The notes under the pieces are model-generated. The model was not told the origin of the DNA. It searched no databases and saw nothing but the letters and a program-made list of their open reading frames with translations. A stretch of 64,000 nt of DNA from Pyxicephalus adspersus (Eukaryota; Chordata; Amphibia; Anura; Pyxicephalidae): NCBI RefSeq assembly GCF_032062135.1, contig NC_092866.1, forward strand, positions 25,156,624-25,220,623, in the 5' to 3' direction. Shown here in pieces: positions 21,370 to 33,440 of this stretch. Each line of letters begins with the position of its first letter. Position 1 is the stretch's first letter. The translations under genes were made by a program, and so were the position numbers.

Positions 21370-23245
21370 CATACAAAGGGGGAAAAAAGTATTGACCATG
21401 TCAACTTTCTTCTCAGTAAATATATTTCTAATGGGGCTATTAACAACCCAAGCAATCCACACGTACAAAAAGAAATGAAAATAAATATGTCATGAATTAG
21501 GTTATGTGCAATAAAGTGGAATGGCACAGGGAATAGATATTGCACACATGAAGAAAAGGAGGTTCAAAAAGGCATGGAAAGCCAAGAAACCTGCTGAAAC
21601 TCACTATTTTCAAAGTAATCCTGTCCGCTGATAATATCAATTGGTTTAGTGATAATTTATGGTCTATAAAAAAGTTTCTTTTTACCAAGGTATCACTCAA
21701 GAAGCATCTCATAATGAATAAAGGCAAAGAGCTCTCTCAAGACCCTCACAACCCAATTGTTGCAAAACATACTGATGGGTATTGGTTAACCTCCCTAGCG
21801 GTACATTTCTGTCTGGATTTATATGTCTAAAAGCGGTTTTTCATGAAAATTGATTTTACAGTATAATATAATAGTATGAGTATAATAAAGTTTGAAGCAC
21901 AAAATCATGTAAAAATAATAAATTAAATACATTAAACATATTTTTTTCTTTCTTAAGAAATAAATATTATACTCATACTATTATATTATATTGTAAAATA
22001 AATGTTTATGAAAAACATTATGAAAAACACGGACGTAACCGGGTACTCCAGGGTGCAAAAGACACTGGAGGAAGAAGAAAGAAGACGGGACGCCGGCGGA
22101 TCAGGTAAGCACTGTATTTACTAACCTTCCCATAGTTTATCTACTCCGAGAGTGACTCGGAGTTACCGCTTTCAGCAAAATTTTTCTAACCCGAGTCACA
22201 CTCGAGGTTACCGCTAGGGAGGTTAAAGATGTCTTTCTAAGCTTCTGTATGTTCCAGTGAGCACTGTTGGGGCCATATTTCGGAAGACCATAATTTGACC
22301 GTAAAGTTGCCACAAGCAGGTGTTTCTTCTGACAGAGGAGTCAAAAGCATTTTCAGAGGAGCTCTCCAAGAGCCAAGGAACACTCACAGAAAGCATTAGC
22401 AGGTAGTTTTAAAGAAAACAATAGGTAATACACTCAACTGACATGCCCTTTTTGCATGCTCACCATGCAAGACTCCACTGCTAAAGAAAAATCATGTTAA
22501 AGCTCATTTAAGTTTGCTGCACAACACTTGGACAAGCCATTAAAACACTGGGAGAATATAGTCTGGTCAGATGAGACCAAAATTGAAGTCTTTGGATGTC
22601 ATTGCACTCACCATGTTTGAAGGAGATTTGGCCCTGTGCATCACCCAAAAAACGCCATACCAACAGTAAAGTTTGGAGGTGGGAACATCATGGTGCGGGG
22701 TGGTTTTTCAGGATATGGAACTGGCAGACTTCATATAATTGAAGGAAGGATAGAGAAACGTACCAGGACATTCTTGATAAAAATCTGCTGCCAATGATCC
22801 GAAACACAAAGCCAAGGAAACTGTTATAATGGCCCAGTCGATATTCCATCTTGAATCCAATTGAAAATTTATAGAAAGTGAACTGAAGATCAGATTTCAT
22901 AGAAAAGGCCCCCTAGAACATTTAGGATTTGATGTGGTGTGGAAAAATGGGCCAAAGTTACACACCTGGGCAATGCATGTGACTAGTTTCTTCTTACAGG
23001 TGATGTCTTGAAGCTGCCATTACCAACAAAGGCTTTTCTAGTATTAAATATATTTCAGTAAGCATATTTAATACTTATTCTGTTGCCAAATGTACAAAAC
23101 TTAATTCTGTGCCACTCTATTTTGCTATATTTAGACTAATTTATGGATTTTTTTTTTATGGTGGGATTAATTATTTTTTTTACTGAAATCTTGTGTAAAT
23201 TTCATGTCAATAGCCCCATTAGAAATATATTTACTAAGAAAACAT
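21370..23245 (+). pseudogene. Decayed Tc1-type transposon, interrupted by a TTAA element
   Basis: Inverted ends are visible: TCAGTAAATATATTTCTAATGG at ~21413 and its complement CCATTAGAAATATATTTACT at ~23217. A start-like ATG at 21715 opens a short helix-turn-helix-type N-terminus (K-G-K-E-L-S). This is cut by the inserted element at 21790-22222 and resumes after it. Transposase landmarks are still legible: VWSDETK at 22561-22581 (first catalytic Asp), GGGNIM near 22676, NDPKH at 22793-22807 (second Asp) and NPIENL at 22854-22871 (catalytic Glu). The second Asp and the Glu are ~22 codons apart, where Tc1 normally has 34, so ~12 codons are deleted. Stops and frameshifts are numerous. It is a dead copy, and no functional product is expected. 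Confidence 0.9.
21790..22222 (+). mobile_element. TTAA-flanked MITE, family F, nested in the Tc1 copy
   Basis: The termini are CCTCCCTAGCGGTA and TACCGCTAGGGAGG, a 14 bp perfect inverted repeat, with TTAA on both sides (21786-21789 and 22223-22226). TTAA duplication is the piggyBac signature, so I call it a piggyBac-like non-autonomous element. Inside lies a second inverted pair, TATAATATAATAGTATGAGTATA against TATACTCATACTATTATATTA. The right third is CpG-rich (GACGGGACGCCGGCGGATC) and contains ACTCCGAGAGTGACTCGGAGT. It lies inside the Tc1 element, so it is the younger insertion. Confidence 0.9.
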
Positions 23246-23979
23246 TGAGATGTTGTGATGAGATGACATTGAGATGATAATTATGACAAATTAGCGTTAG
23301 CCAGATGCAGAAGCAACTCCTTAGCTAAATATATCGATAATGAAAATTAGTTTGGAGATTTGTAACTTTTTGAAACATCTCTTAGGACTATGTCACAATG
23401 ATGGTGGTATGTGGTCTCTTAGTAATCCTGACACTGATGATTCCGGTGAGTGGTTGCCAGGGTTTAGGATCACAGGAGACATAATTCTAGTCCTTGAGGA
23501 ATAACTTTCTTGCTAACTGGGCCAGCAAGAAGTCTTTCTGCCTCCACTTTAGTGGGGGAGATTTTATAGCATTCAATACCAGTGAAGGAGTGATTCCCCA
23601 GAGGTAAGTAGAAGGCTCTCCTGTACGACTCTACCTCTGGTGATGTGTTCTGTTTTCATTAATAAAAAAAGTAGCTTTTATTGGCAGCTGAAGGCACAGT
23701 AAGGCCAAGCTGTCAGTTTGACAGCATGACTCTCCCTGTGTCATCATTGGAGCACTACTGGCATTTTAAAAGCCATCCTGTGTTCTCTTTATTAGGAGTA
23801 GTGTGACGGTTTATGATACATCTGTCAGTGATTAACTGAAGATCTCCCTGTGTAATCCAATGGAGTAAGTTGTCAACTTCACAGCTTTGTTTTGCACAGC
23901 TCGGGAGCTGGCCAGCCATTATGAAGCAAGGAAGGTGGTGCCTCTTCTATCCCTACCTCAGCCTTTAACCTCTACCAAA
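23246..23979. other. Moderately G+C DNA of repeat-like texture
   Basis: 23390-23970 is richer in G+C and contains inverted short words (CTGTCAGTTTGACAG). It leads into a segment that recurs at 33310, so it may be the body of the same dispersed element. No coding frame. Confidence 0.35.
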
Positions 23980-24110
23980 GCCTTTGGGTTTGTATTGATG
24001 GCATCAGTTTGACATTAGTGTGAGATATTTCTGAGATCATTCAAAATTTATTGACAGTTACTATTCACTGGCAATTGACCTACTTTTGTAACACATTTGA
24101 ACTTCTTCAG
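23980..24110 (+). repeat. Dispersed repeat, family I, copy 1
   Basis: TGATGGCATCAGTTTGACATTAGTGTGAGA...CAATTGACCTACTTTTG aligns with AATGGCATCAGTATGACATTAGTTTGAGA...CATTTGACCTGCTTTGA at 33310-33440. Class unknown. Non-coding. Confidence 0.65.
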
Positions 24111-25009
24111 GGGAAGGGACTTTAGTATTCCCTTGGATATTTATAGGTATGCAAAATTCACAAAAACCTTTTGGCAAAGACCTCTAGAGACTTAGTAAGG
24201 ACAGTACTTCTGTCAGACCTCAGACCGCTGTACTCATGCCAGATTCTCGCCCGATACTAGCCCTGAGGCAATTATTGGACAAGAATCATCTGACATGTGT
24301 ATGTAGTATAAGACTAAGCAGGATCTGTTTTGCCGCTCTCCAGATAAGAAACTGAGCTTGGTATTATAGTTTTGTTAACTGATCCTGTACTGTTTATATT
24401 CTTATGCAAAATTGTTCAACACAGCTCACGTGTTAGTAGCTGGTGTATTCCTGGAGAGTGGCCTGTAGCAAAGCTGGTAATACATCTCTCTGTGCCTGTG
24501 TCCCCCTGAGTGCTGATCATAACAATCTATGTAACTTACAGTGATTCCTACCCAGCTGTAAATTTCCATAAAGAGCTGTGGGCTACCTTAAGTACTACAA
24601 TAACATAATTATAATTTCCCAGTGTAACATTGCAATGGTTTAATATAAAAAAACACAATTTTACTATGTACATCTGCTAATGTTTAATACCCTTGTCTTC
24701 CAACATGCATATATTTTCAGCAAAGCAAACATAGGTATTAAGTATGAATGCCTAGCATGCTTTGTTTTTGTCTGTAGTGGACCATTAACATCATATTCAA
24801 ACAATTTTCTTGTAATTATTATACATTTTATTTTTCAAGGAGTGTATAAGTATCCATGCCTCTAGGGGTTTGCCCATATCACTTTACAATCTGGAATTAA
24901 AATTATTTTGGGGGGGCTTTGCTCCATCCAATTTACACATCATGCCTCTTTGAAAATGCAACATATTGTTTTTCTCATAATAAAAAAATAAAGACAAACA
25001 AAAATCATT
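24111..25009. other. Unique DNA, no gene seen
   Basis: Mixed composition, with no repeat shared with the rest of the window. The 61-codon frame at 24680-24865 is unremarkable. Confidence 0.45.
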
Positions 25010-25860
25010 AGTGTGCATAAACACCCCCAAAAATCTCAGTACTTTTTGTTGCTATTACATTATTCTATTAGCCCTAGTCACTGGGATTTTCATCCATTAT
25101 TCAAGGCAAACATACTCCAAATCATTCAAGTTAGATGGATTTACATTGGTGGGCATCAATCTGTTATGCCACAAATTCTCAGTTGGACTGAGATCTAGAC
25201 CTTGACCAGGCCATTCTAAGACATTCAAATGTATCACTTTAATGCATTTAAATGTCACTTTAGCAGTATGTTTAGTGTAATATCCTGCTAAAAGGTGAGC
25301 ATTTGTTACAGTCTTAAATCTCTGACAGAATAAAATGTTTTTTTATTCATAAAATTTCCCTGTATTTATTGTTCAATCCGGACTTGTTTTTCTGTCCCTG
25401 CCAATGAAAAACACCCCATGGCATGGTGCTGCCACCCAAATGTTTCACTGGGGTAATAATAATATTCTAGAGGTGATAAAAAGAATTAATTTAGAACAAT
25501 ACATGACATTTTCCATAGTGGCCAAAAAGTTCAATTCATGTCTTATCTGACCAAAAAAACTTCTTGTAAACTTCTTCTATGTGTTTGGGGAGTCTGCCGC
25601 TTACTGATAGATAGATAAATGTTAAATACGTGATTTTGTTCTGTCCACTCTTCCATAAAGTGCAACTTTGTGAAGTAAATGACTTAAAGTAGTCCTGTGT
25701 AAGTTTTGATGGGTGGCTTTCTCTTGATAGTTTGTAGAAGTTTGATATATTTTTTTTTTTGAATAGCTCTAATGGTGCTCTGTGGGATATTTTATAACCC
25801 AAAACTGTCCACACTTTGTATTGTTTACCTTTTTAGTGTGCTCCCTTGCTCTCCGGTCTC
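25010..25860 (-). pseudogene. Decayed Tc1-type transposase gene (minus strand)
   Basis: On the minus strand the reading runs from about 25860 to 25010. FFWSDKT is legible at 25539-25559 (first catalytic Asp within WSD-type context), followed by an IELFGH-like stretch at ~25518-25535. A GGSTMPWG-like glycine block lies at ~25415-25438, and DLSPTENLWH at ~25167-25196 (catalytic Glu in the ENLW context). An ~93-codon open piece remains at 25536-25814, and the rest is broken by stops and frameshifts. It differs in sequence from the Tc1 copy at 21370, so two Tc1 families colonised this locus. It has no intact product. Confidence 0.88.
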
Positions 25861-28849
25861 AGGGGCCTTTCTGAACTGGTCTATTCAATGTATGTATATA
25901 TTCATTCATATATACAGACAATATAAGACAGATCTGGTGGCACATAATTAACAAATGTAAAGACTTCTGAAGGTAATTGGTTGGACCAGATCCTATTTAG
26001 GGAATTTATAGAAAAGAGAATAAATACATTTGCACTTACATCTTTTAAATGATTACTTGTTACGCATACACAATATATTACGTACAAAAATTTTATTCAA
26101 TTTAAACAATTTAAACTACAAAAAAATCAAACTTAAAATCTGTTTGAGTTTCAGCTTGCAATGAAACAGGGATAACACCAAGGGAAATAAATATTTTTGT
26201 GGACACAGTAAGCCTTATGTTAAATAAAGCATAAATTATCTTCTTTGAGCTTGTTTGTTTCTATATTTTAAGCTATATGGCCTGCACTGCATTTAGGCAT
26301 TTTCAGACAAATCCTGCACAACAAAATGTAAGTACAATACTTTCTCCTGCTTTCCAACAGGGAGAGCAAGGCTTCACACAGAGGTATTGCCAGACCAGGA
26401 GGCAGAGATGAAGGTTTATTGTACTTTTTAAACATTTTGTTGACTATTTTGGGTAGAGGAAAGATGACTTTTCAAAGAGTGTTTCTGTATTAAAACTGGT
26501 GAACAAATCTTTTTACATCTGACATCTTAATTCATAGTAGTTACTTTATTAAAACATTGGGGTCCAATGTGAATAAAATACTTTGTGACATTTCCAAATA
26601 CAGTCTGCAGGCAGACCCAGAATACTTTTCTTTAAATGTCTAACTTTTATTTCACTCACTTTGGTAAAAAGAAGATAAAAATGGATGGAATTGTGTGCAC
26701 AACATGGCAAGTAAAGATCCATAAATATTTGTGCACAGGAAACTTTTACTGTCATGGTTTGACACAGGAAGGGTCTCTGATAGCACAATCTAACGTCTAG
26801 AAATTATCTAAGGACCCCCTAATGTGCCTCATTGCAGTGGAGTGTCAGAAATGTCAGAATCTGGCAGTAATGAGAGGCTGACATTACCATAGGAGGGAGA
26901 TTTACTGAGGTGGTACATGCATTTTCATGAGAGAGAGAGCAAGACGGCAGTCAGATCTCCCCGTCTGTCACTCTCCCTAAAAGAAAATATTGCTTATGCC
27001 AAAGCACAGCGGACAGAATTTGAGACTTTAGGCAGAATGTGTAGTACGTACGGATTGTGCTAAGTGGTAATGAAATAAAAAAACTTTACTGTACTTTACA
27101 ACTGTAGTGCTAAACTATTGGCTTGTTGCAATCTGTAGCTGTGACTTCAATTTTCTTCTCCAATGAATACATAAGAAACTGACAATTAAGTAGTATGGTA
27201 AATTCATTTTCTTTATAACTTACTTTGATATAAATAATATCATAATAAGTACAGTTTTACTCAGACTCGGACAGAATTGGTTCCAAGTACAAATAACATT
27301 CATCGTGCCACGAGTTACATTTGTTAACATCTAAACATTTCCAGGGCATGTAAAGATTTTGGTTTTCAATCATCACACAACTCTTTAATATGCCATGTAA
27401 GGAAGCACCATTTATACATATGATTTAGTGATATCATCTTGATAATTTATTAGGGCATAAATGTATGGCCCTATATGTTCTCAACTTACTACAGTCTTAA
27501 AAATAAATAATATTTCACATTTTGTAGTTTCACAGTTTTAAAGTTTACATTATTTCATCTTGTGGAATAAATATATATAGGCAGTTGGTAGGTGATTTTA
27601 CTCACTGATATCCTCCCAAGAACTAACTATGAGTTTTAGGCTTGGCACAGTTTTATAGGTTTCTCAAATAAATTGATAAATTGTTTTCCAATCCCATAAA
27701 ATTACCTTGCTAACAACATCCCTAATTCACTTAGAAGCAAATAACATAGACATTATGGGACTTTTAGGGCAGCATTGATAAATCAACACATAGATAAAAA
27801 CATTTTATTATTGCATATGTTTTCAAAAAGTAGGTATAACAAAACACAAAATGAGTGCCTCCAGATACTAACATTCATTATTTATCCTCTGGCTAATCAA
27901 TATTATTCAGATTGTAGATACAATTAGTTTAATAAGATACAACAGCCTATAGTCAGTGTTGGATATCAATCTTAATATTTTCAATGCGTTTCGCAGATAA
28001 AATCCGCTTCATCAAGGAATGATTGTTTTTTACACAGAAAGGAGGCAAACGCACCAAAATAATCCAATGCTACTTGAGCCTGGACAAAAGAAGTACAAGC
28101 ATGCAGGAACCGCTACAACAGATCGAAAAGCTCTCAGATACATATATCTAAATATGAAAGAGCCTTTAGATCTCCCTATAAGAGATCATGTGAGTGTTCA
28201 TTCACAGGGAGAAGATTTTTCAATACACAGAGATGCCCCGTAGATTAGACTTAAGTATCTACGGGGAAAATATAGAAGGGAAATTCCTCCATATAGGTCA
28301 CTGCATATAGGCACTTCCTACAAACTTTTTCATGATTTTGTAAGGTGTGCATTTTCATTAAAGACTAATATCATACAAGTATCTATCACACAAGTCTTTA
28401 TTGTTTCATACAGGAGAAATGAACCTGGGTCAGTATAGTCTCCAGCACAGTATATGATTTTGCACAAATAATTAATAAAGTCCACAAGATTGGAACCTAA
28501 AATAGCAATAATTTATTAGGTGACCCTTGCTCATAAAAATGTTGAAAACATTTAGGTAAAAACTGTTTATTTACTGCCTAGCAATTACAAGGGTGCAAAA
28601 AAAAAAAAAAAAACAGTGCTAACTTTTTGAGATATAATTAGGTCTATTAATGATTTAAATGTAATGAAATGCAATTAAACTAACCCTATAATTTCAGTAC
28701 AGTGTATGATTTAAAGAGAAATCCACAAATCCTGTTAAGTATGACCCTAAATATGAAATATGCCAGGGGTGCACCTTGAGGGCCAGAATCAGTACACATT
28801 TTTGATATTTCTCTAACATTTTTGGCAGATTCAGAACATTATTTTGGTG
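25861..28849. other. Mostly unique A+T-rich DNA
   Basis: About 3 kb without a gene. 26880-27060 has a GAGAGAGAGAGC run and slightly higher G+C. 28599-28615 is a poly-A run. The small motif at 27978-28016 is listed separately. The frames at 26549-26788 and 28019-28243 lack recognisable domains. Confidence 0.45.
27978..28016. repeat. Short motif pair shared with the 13.4 kb palindrome centre
   Basis: TTTTCAATGCGTTTCGCAG followed by CCGCTTCATCAAGG matches the centre of the foldback element at 13440-13983 (CAACGCGTTTCAC...CCGCTTCATCAGG), but no long arms flank it here. It is probably a fragment of the same or a related dispersed repeat. Confidence 0.5.
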
Positions 28850-29090
28850 TTGATTTACTAAATGTATATAAGGTATTCATTTAGGAAAGTGAATTATCTG
28901 AAACATATAATTCACTTACCCTAATAACTGAGAAGTCCATCCAATCATTTGCAAGCACAAATCATATTTTTTACATTTCCTTTGCAATGGTTGGGTAATT
29001 GTTTTATTGTTTTTTGACTACATTCATTAAACTAAATGAATTATCTCTTGCACTTTGCTGAGTGAACATCCTAATCTTCAGTAAGACATC
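28850..29090. repeat. Palindromic repeat, family G, diverged copy
   Basis: It starts GTTGATTTACTAAATG and contains AGTGAATTATCTGAAAC, CATCCAATCATTTGC and TAAATGAATTATCTCTTGC, words that recur in the copy at 47361. The right end is eroded. Confidence 0.55.
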
Positions 29091-29630
29091 CCCAATGAAT
29101 TGTCATTTGTGTGCACCATGATGTACGTCTGAATGTAGAATACCACAAAAATCAATGATGTATATGGGATTCATGTATTGAACGATTGAACTACATACAA
29201 ATGCTTCTTTGAATTGACCTGAATGTAAGAGACTCAATAATAAAAATGACTGCAACGAGTATGATCATATACAGGTAAGAAATATAATTGTAGTAGATTA
29301 CAAATATGATTAGAGTAAAAAGCAAAAAAATCAAAGAAGTAGGCCAGGTAAAAAGAAATGAAATCAGGACAGGGTGAGAAAGCAGCGGCAATCAAGTCAC
29401 TCACAAATGGCCCCAGGAGGATAAGTAGGCCTGCAGGCAAACAGGAAGGAGGGGAAAATAAGTGTGCTTCATGAGTATCACAGCATATCATTATTATTTG
29501 TCATGATCCAAGCTCATGTAAGCCTGTTTATTAATAGAACTATATGTAACGTCACAATGCTATAATGTGGACATCTGCTCCCTACCACCCTGTGGTCCTT
29601 TAGGATGAACTACTGGGGTCTCTTGATTTG
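29091..29630. other. Unique A+T-rich DNA
   Basis: The overlapping minus frames at 29191-29491 are hydrophobic F/I/Y-rich, as expected from an A-rich plus strand. No gene called. Confidence 0.45.
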
Positions 29631-29937
29631 TAATATTATTATTATTACACAGTATTTATATAACACCATCATATTACGCAGTGCTGTACAAAGACCATAG
29701 TTGTGTCACTAACTCACAATCCAATGTCCCTACTATAGTCATATGTCATTAATGTAGGTCAATTTAGGGGGAAGCCAATTAACCTAACTGCATGTTTTTG
29801 GGATGTGGGAGGAAACCCACGCAGACACGGGGAGAACCTGCAAACTCCATGCAGATAGTGTCCTGGCTGGGATTTGAGCCTAGGACCTAGCGCTGCAAAG
29901 GCCGGAGTGCTAACCCCTGAGCCACCGTGCTGCCCCG
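29631..29937 (-). mobile_element. tRNA-derived SINE (minus strand)
   Basis: Read on the minus strand, the head is GGGCAGCACGGTGGCTCAGG, with an A-box-like TGGCTCAGGGG and a B-box-like GGCTCAAATCC ~35 nt further on: the internal RNA polymerase III promoter of a tRNA gene. The conserved central segment follows (GTTTGCAGGTTCTCCCCGTG, GGTTTCCTCCCACATCCC). The 3' tail TGTACAGCACTGCGTAATAT...TATATAAATACTGTG resembles L2/CR1-type tails, and it ends in an (ATT/TTA)n simple repeat. It is a full-length-looking but aged copy. It is a SINE, not a functional tRNA gene. Confidence 0.9.
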
Positions 29938-32900
29938 GCATATGAAGTCTTTTTCTGTTTGAAAACACATATATTTACTAAGTACAATATTCCTGACTTG
30001 TTAACAGGATGCCTTTCATTCCCATAAGCTTTGGTGGGAAAATCACATGAAAGAGGGTGGGATCTCTGAGAGCTTGTCTGACCTATATGAGCAATGCACA
30101 AGGCATTGGGGTAACTCCCAATACAATCCCATTTTAAAACTAAGATGGCTGTGCAGCAGTAACAGCTGTGGGAAGATAAAAAAAGCACAGACTGCTTCAT
30201 TCTAATAGACCATATGGAACTCTTGTTTTGTGTACAAAGAGAGCATTGTAACAACGACCTTTTAATGACATCTGCGTATGGTACACCAAGGAAAGTAGTT
30301 TAACTCCTAACTCATGGCATATATAATGAAAACAGCTATTCTTGCTGCATCTAGCTTATTTCAACCTGTGACTGTCATTCAGAGCAACAGGTCATTGTAG
30401 CTGTTGAAGGTTAAGCTTCTCTTTTTTTCAAAACCTTTCATAAAAAGCTTGTCATTCAACATGTGAACAATCAATAGGCCTTCCCTGTATGTGGTCTTTC
30501 TATTTGCATAGCCATTGCCATATACACCACAAAGATACATTCTTAGTTATTTTCTGTTCTAAGCATTCTTAGAAGCAGGCTAAAATTCAACAAAAACTAT
30601 TTTAAACACAAACAGTTTTTTAATACAGAATATCTGAATTCCTATTATTTGGTAACAGTTGGATATTCATTTTTAACATGCCTTAATAATTAGTTTATGC
30701 ACCATGGTTAATATTGAGTTAACATTGCATAGTAGTTAGTAGCCTAGACAAGAGGGTGCATGAGTGGTGGAGAAGAATGTGGCCAAAGAAGTGCTTATGA
30801 AACTAAAGGACTAGAGGGTGGGAATTGCATTATTGGATGTTTGTAAAAACCAAAAAGGAACACACAGAGAAATGACTTCTAGAAAAGAAAAGGCGGTTAG
30901 TAGCAAGCTTTTTATCAGCATGTTAAATTTTAGAGGTAAAATGAACAATTGGGACCAAGATATGCAATTCAAAGGCCATAAAGAATAAACCAGGGCAGGT
31001 ACTAAGGCTAAAACCATGCACTAGCTGTCATAGCTAACAACTTACTGGGAGGTCCTGGGGTGAACCAGCTACTTCACCTTTGTCCACATGCTCAGGAAAC
31101 CTGGCTTTTGGAGCAATGAGCCCATTCACCAACTCCTGGGTCAAGAATGCTGTTGGCAGCAAAATGCTACTGGTGTCTAAGCTGGGAGGAATCTTGCTAC
31201 TATCGCATTGCAGCTGAGCCCAGGAGGTGGCCTGAAAGCTTTGCCAGCTCCTAAACTCTTAAAGTTCAGGGAGGCTGTCACTATTGATGATAAAGAAAAA
31301 GTAATGGGTGACAACACCTATACTGTCATCTAGTAACAGAAATAGATCCAGAAGGATTGTTTATATATCCAGTGCCTCAAAGGACCTAGAAAGTTTGGAA
31401 AGCTTTTACTTGTTACTTTACTTGTTTGTAATTGTTACTTTTCTACATGAATGTTCTGGTACCCTAACTCTAAATCCTAATCCCTCATCTAGCAGCCAAT
31501 GATAGATTGTCATTGGCTGCTAGCTGGATTTGTAGGTTCCTAGCCGTAGGATTCATAGCCTTCAGTTTTGCCTGTGATTGTTTGCCAGCTAGATTTGCTG
31601 AGCTATACCCTATACATTCTGTCCCTATGTCCTAATTGCTCCCCTGAGTTGTCACTTTGTTTGCTTTTTTGGTAGATACTGTACACGTATATTTCACTGC
31701 TGTCTTTATAAACATAAATGAACCTTTATTCTAGTGGACTACACCATTATTACTATTAGGAACATAATCCTATTTCCTATAAAGAGTACCTAAAATGGTT
31801 AAACTGATCAAAGAGCCATCATGTCAAACTTGAACAACCATCTCTAAACAGGTGTATGACTCTTACCTGACCGTTATTAAAATATGTAATTAGAATATGG
31901 TGATATCAAAAATGTTCACGCCTCCCATTACACATGCTCTCAAGAGGAACTAAACCTATGAAAACAAAATATTGAGAACAGAAAGCTCTTTATTGTATAA
32001 GGTACATTACTGCAGTAAAATCAAGTCAAAAGTTAAAAGTCATAGTTTTTGTAGAATTTACACATAGCTGTCCATGCAGCAATGCCAACTAAGTATTGTG
32101 CTGTTTGGTTTTTATTTTGTTTTAATTTAAAACAACTTTAAATTCAAGTCTTTATAACTGTCTGAGAATATGAGATATGATTAATATGAGAATGATGCAC
32201 AAAGGCTTGGTAATTGTAGATAAATCCCCATGGAGTTGGTGTATTCCATTGGAAGAAAACGCCCCTATATCTCCAGCTTGAACAGGAAGTTATTCTCTGC
32301 GTAACTGGTGGAAGCTATTTTATGTGCTGCTTTCAAACAAAGCCGTCCTTCCTATTATATCTTTTGATGTTAACTGCTACAAGTGACAGGGAAACCATTC
32401 AACATATTTGCTCAGTTGGATGGAAACTCGCTTTTATTCTCAGTGTACAAAAAATCAGATATTATGGAAATCTACAGTGATGAAAACATGGGTGAGATCA
32501 CATAAAGAGTTTGAGAATAAAGTCTGTTTGTATACATGTCTAAAAAGTGACTTGTCCTCTACTAACCCCCATGCTGGTATATCCATACAATGTTACTGCA
32601 TAAATAAAATCTTTCATAGATCCAAAATTACTTTGTGAACACACCCCATGAAAACATAACCTTGTAGAATCTTGTGTGACCACAATAAGCCTGGTTTAGT
32701 TTTAAATTCCAGACACCATCATGTGAACATTTTCACACAGAAAAGGGTGTGTGTCAAAGGCTTCATTCATTTTTGAAAGTATTTTTTATTCCCTTGGTTT
32801 GTCTTTTCTGGGCACCCATGGGAAAAGGATTTTTTTATGTCTTTACTTTCCATTAAACCTCCCAAATTTCTGTATAATGTAAGTTTATGGAAATGTACAG

Positions 32901-33309
32901 TGCTTTCTGTACATTTACATTTTGATGTAATATTAAAAAGAAAATTGACAGTGATAGTAGACAGTCAACTGACTCACCTGAAATGGGTGTTGTCTTGAAT
33001 CAGGCTGTCTTTTTGAAAGTGGAATAGGGACATGCGGTGTATTTTACTAATTGCACCTGAGTTGCAGGTTACATTGCCATGCACTGCAGTTGGCAGCTCT
33101 TTAATTGAAATGTGCTGCCAGATACAGTGCATTGTATGCAAAATGTAGTGCATGCTGCAAAATAAAGAACAGTCTCTACCTCACATTGACTCTTTGCAAA
33201 CACATGGTTGTGGGGAACCCAAATCTCATCTCTATTACTCACATCTTGTTGCTCTTGCTGTTATCACACAGATGACTATTGTTGAAAAGTAAGCGGAGTG
33301 TTAAGCTCT
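29938..33309. other. Mostly unique DNA, no gene seen
   Basis: About 3.4 kb. 31020-31260 is richer in G+C (GGGAGGTCCTGGGGTGAACC) and unclassified. 32220-32420 is non-repetitive with conserved-element texture (AAAACGCCCCTATATCTCC). 33060-33175 has paired GTTGGCAGCTC / GTGCTGCCAGATAC words typical of a small MITE. None supports a gene. Confidence 0.4.
31491..31521. repeat. Perfect 12 bp hairpin carrying opposed CCAAT boxes
   Basis: AGCAGCCAATGA (31491-31502), 7 nt loop, TCATTGGCTGCT (31510-31521). The arms are perfect complements and each holds an NF-Y-type CCAAT core. It may be a repeat end or a chance hairpin. Confidence 0.9.
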
Positions 33310-33440
33310 GAGAGTCTGGGGACTTTGGACTTTTACAAATGGCATCAGTATGACATTAGTTTGAGACACTTCTAAAATCAATAAATTATTTTGATCTTAG
33401 GCTGACCTGCATTTGACCTGCTTTGAATGGGTTTTTGCAA
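33310..33440 (+). repeat. Dispersed repeat, family I, copy 2
   Basis: Aligns with 23980-24110 over about 120 bp, including AATGGCATCAGTATGACATT. Class unknown. Confidence 0.65.

Noticed and set aside
29860..29937. tRNA gene on the minus strand
   Set aside because: A- and B-box-like words exist, but the cloverleaf is not maintained and the sequence continues into a SINE body and tail.
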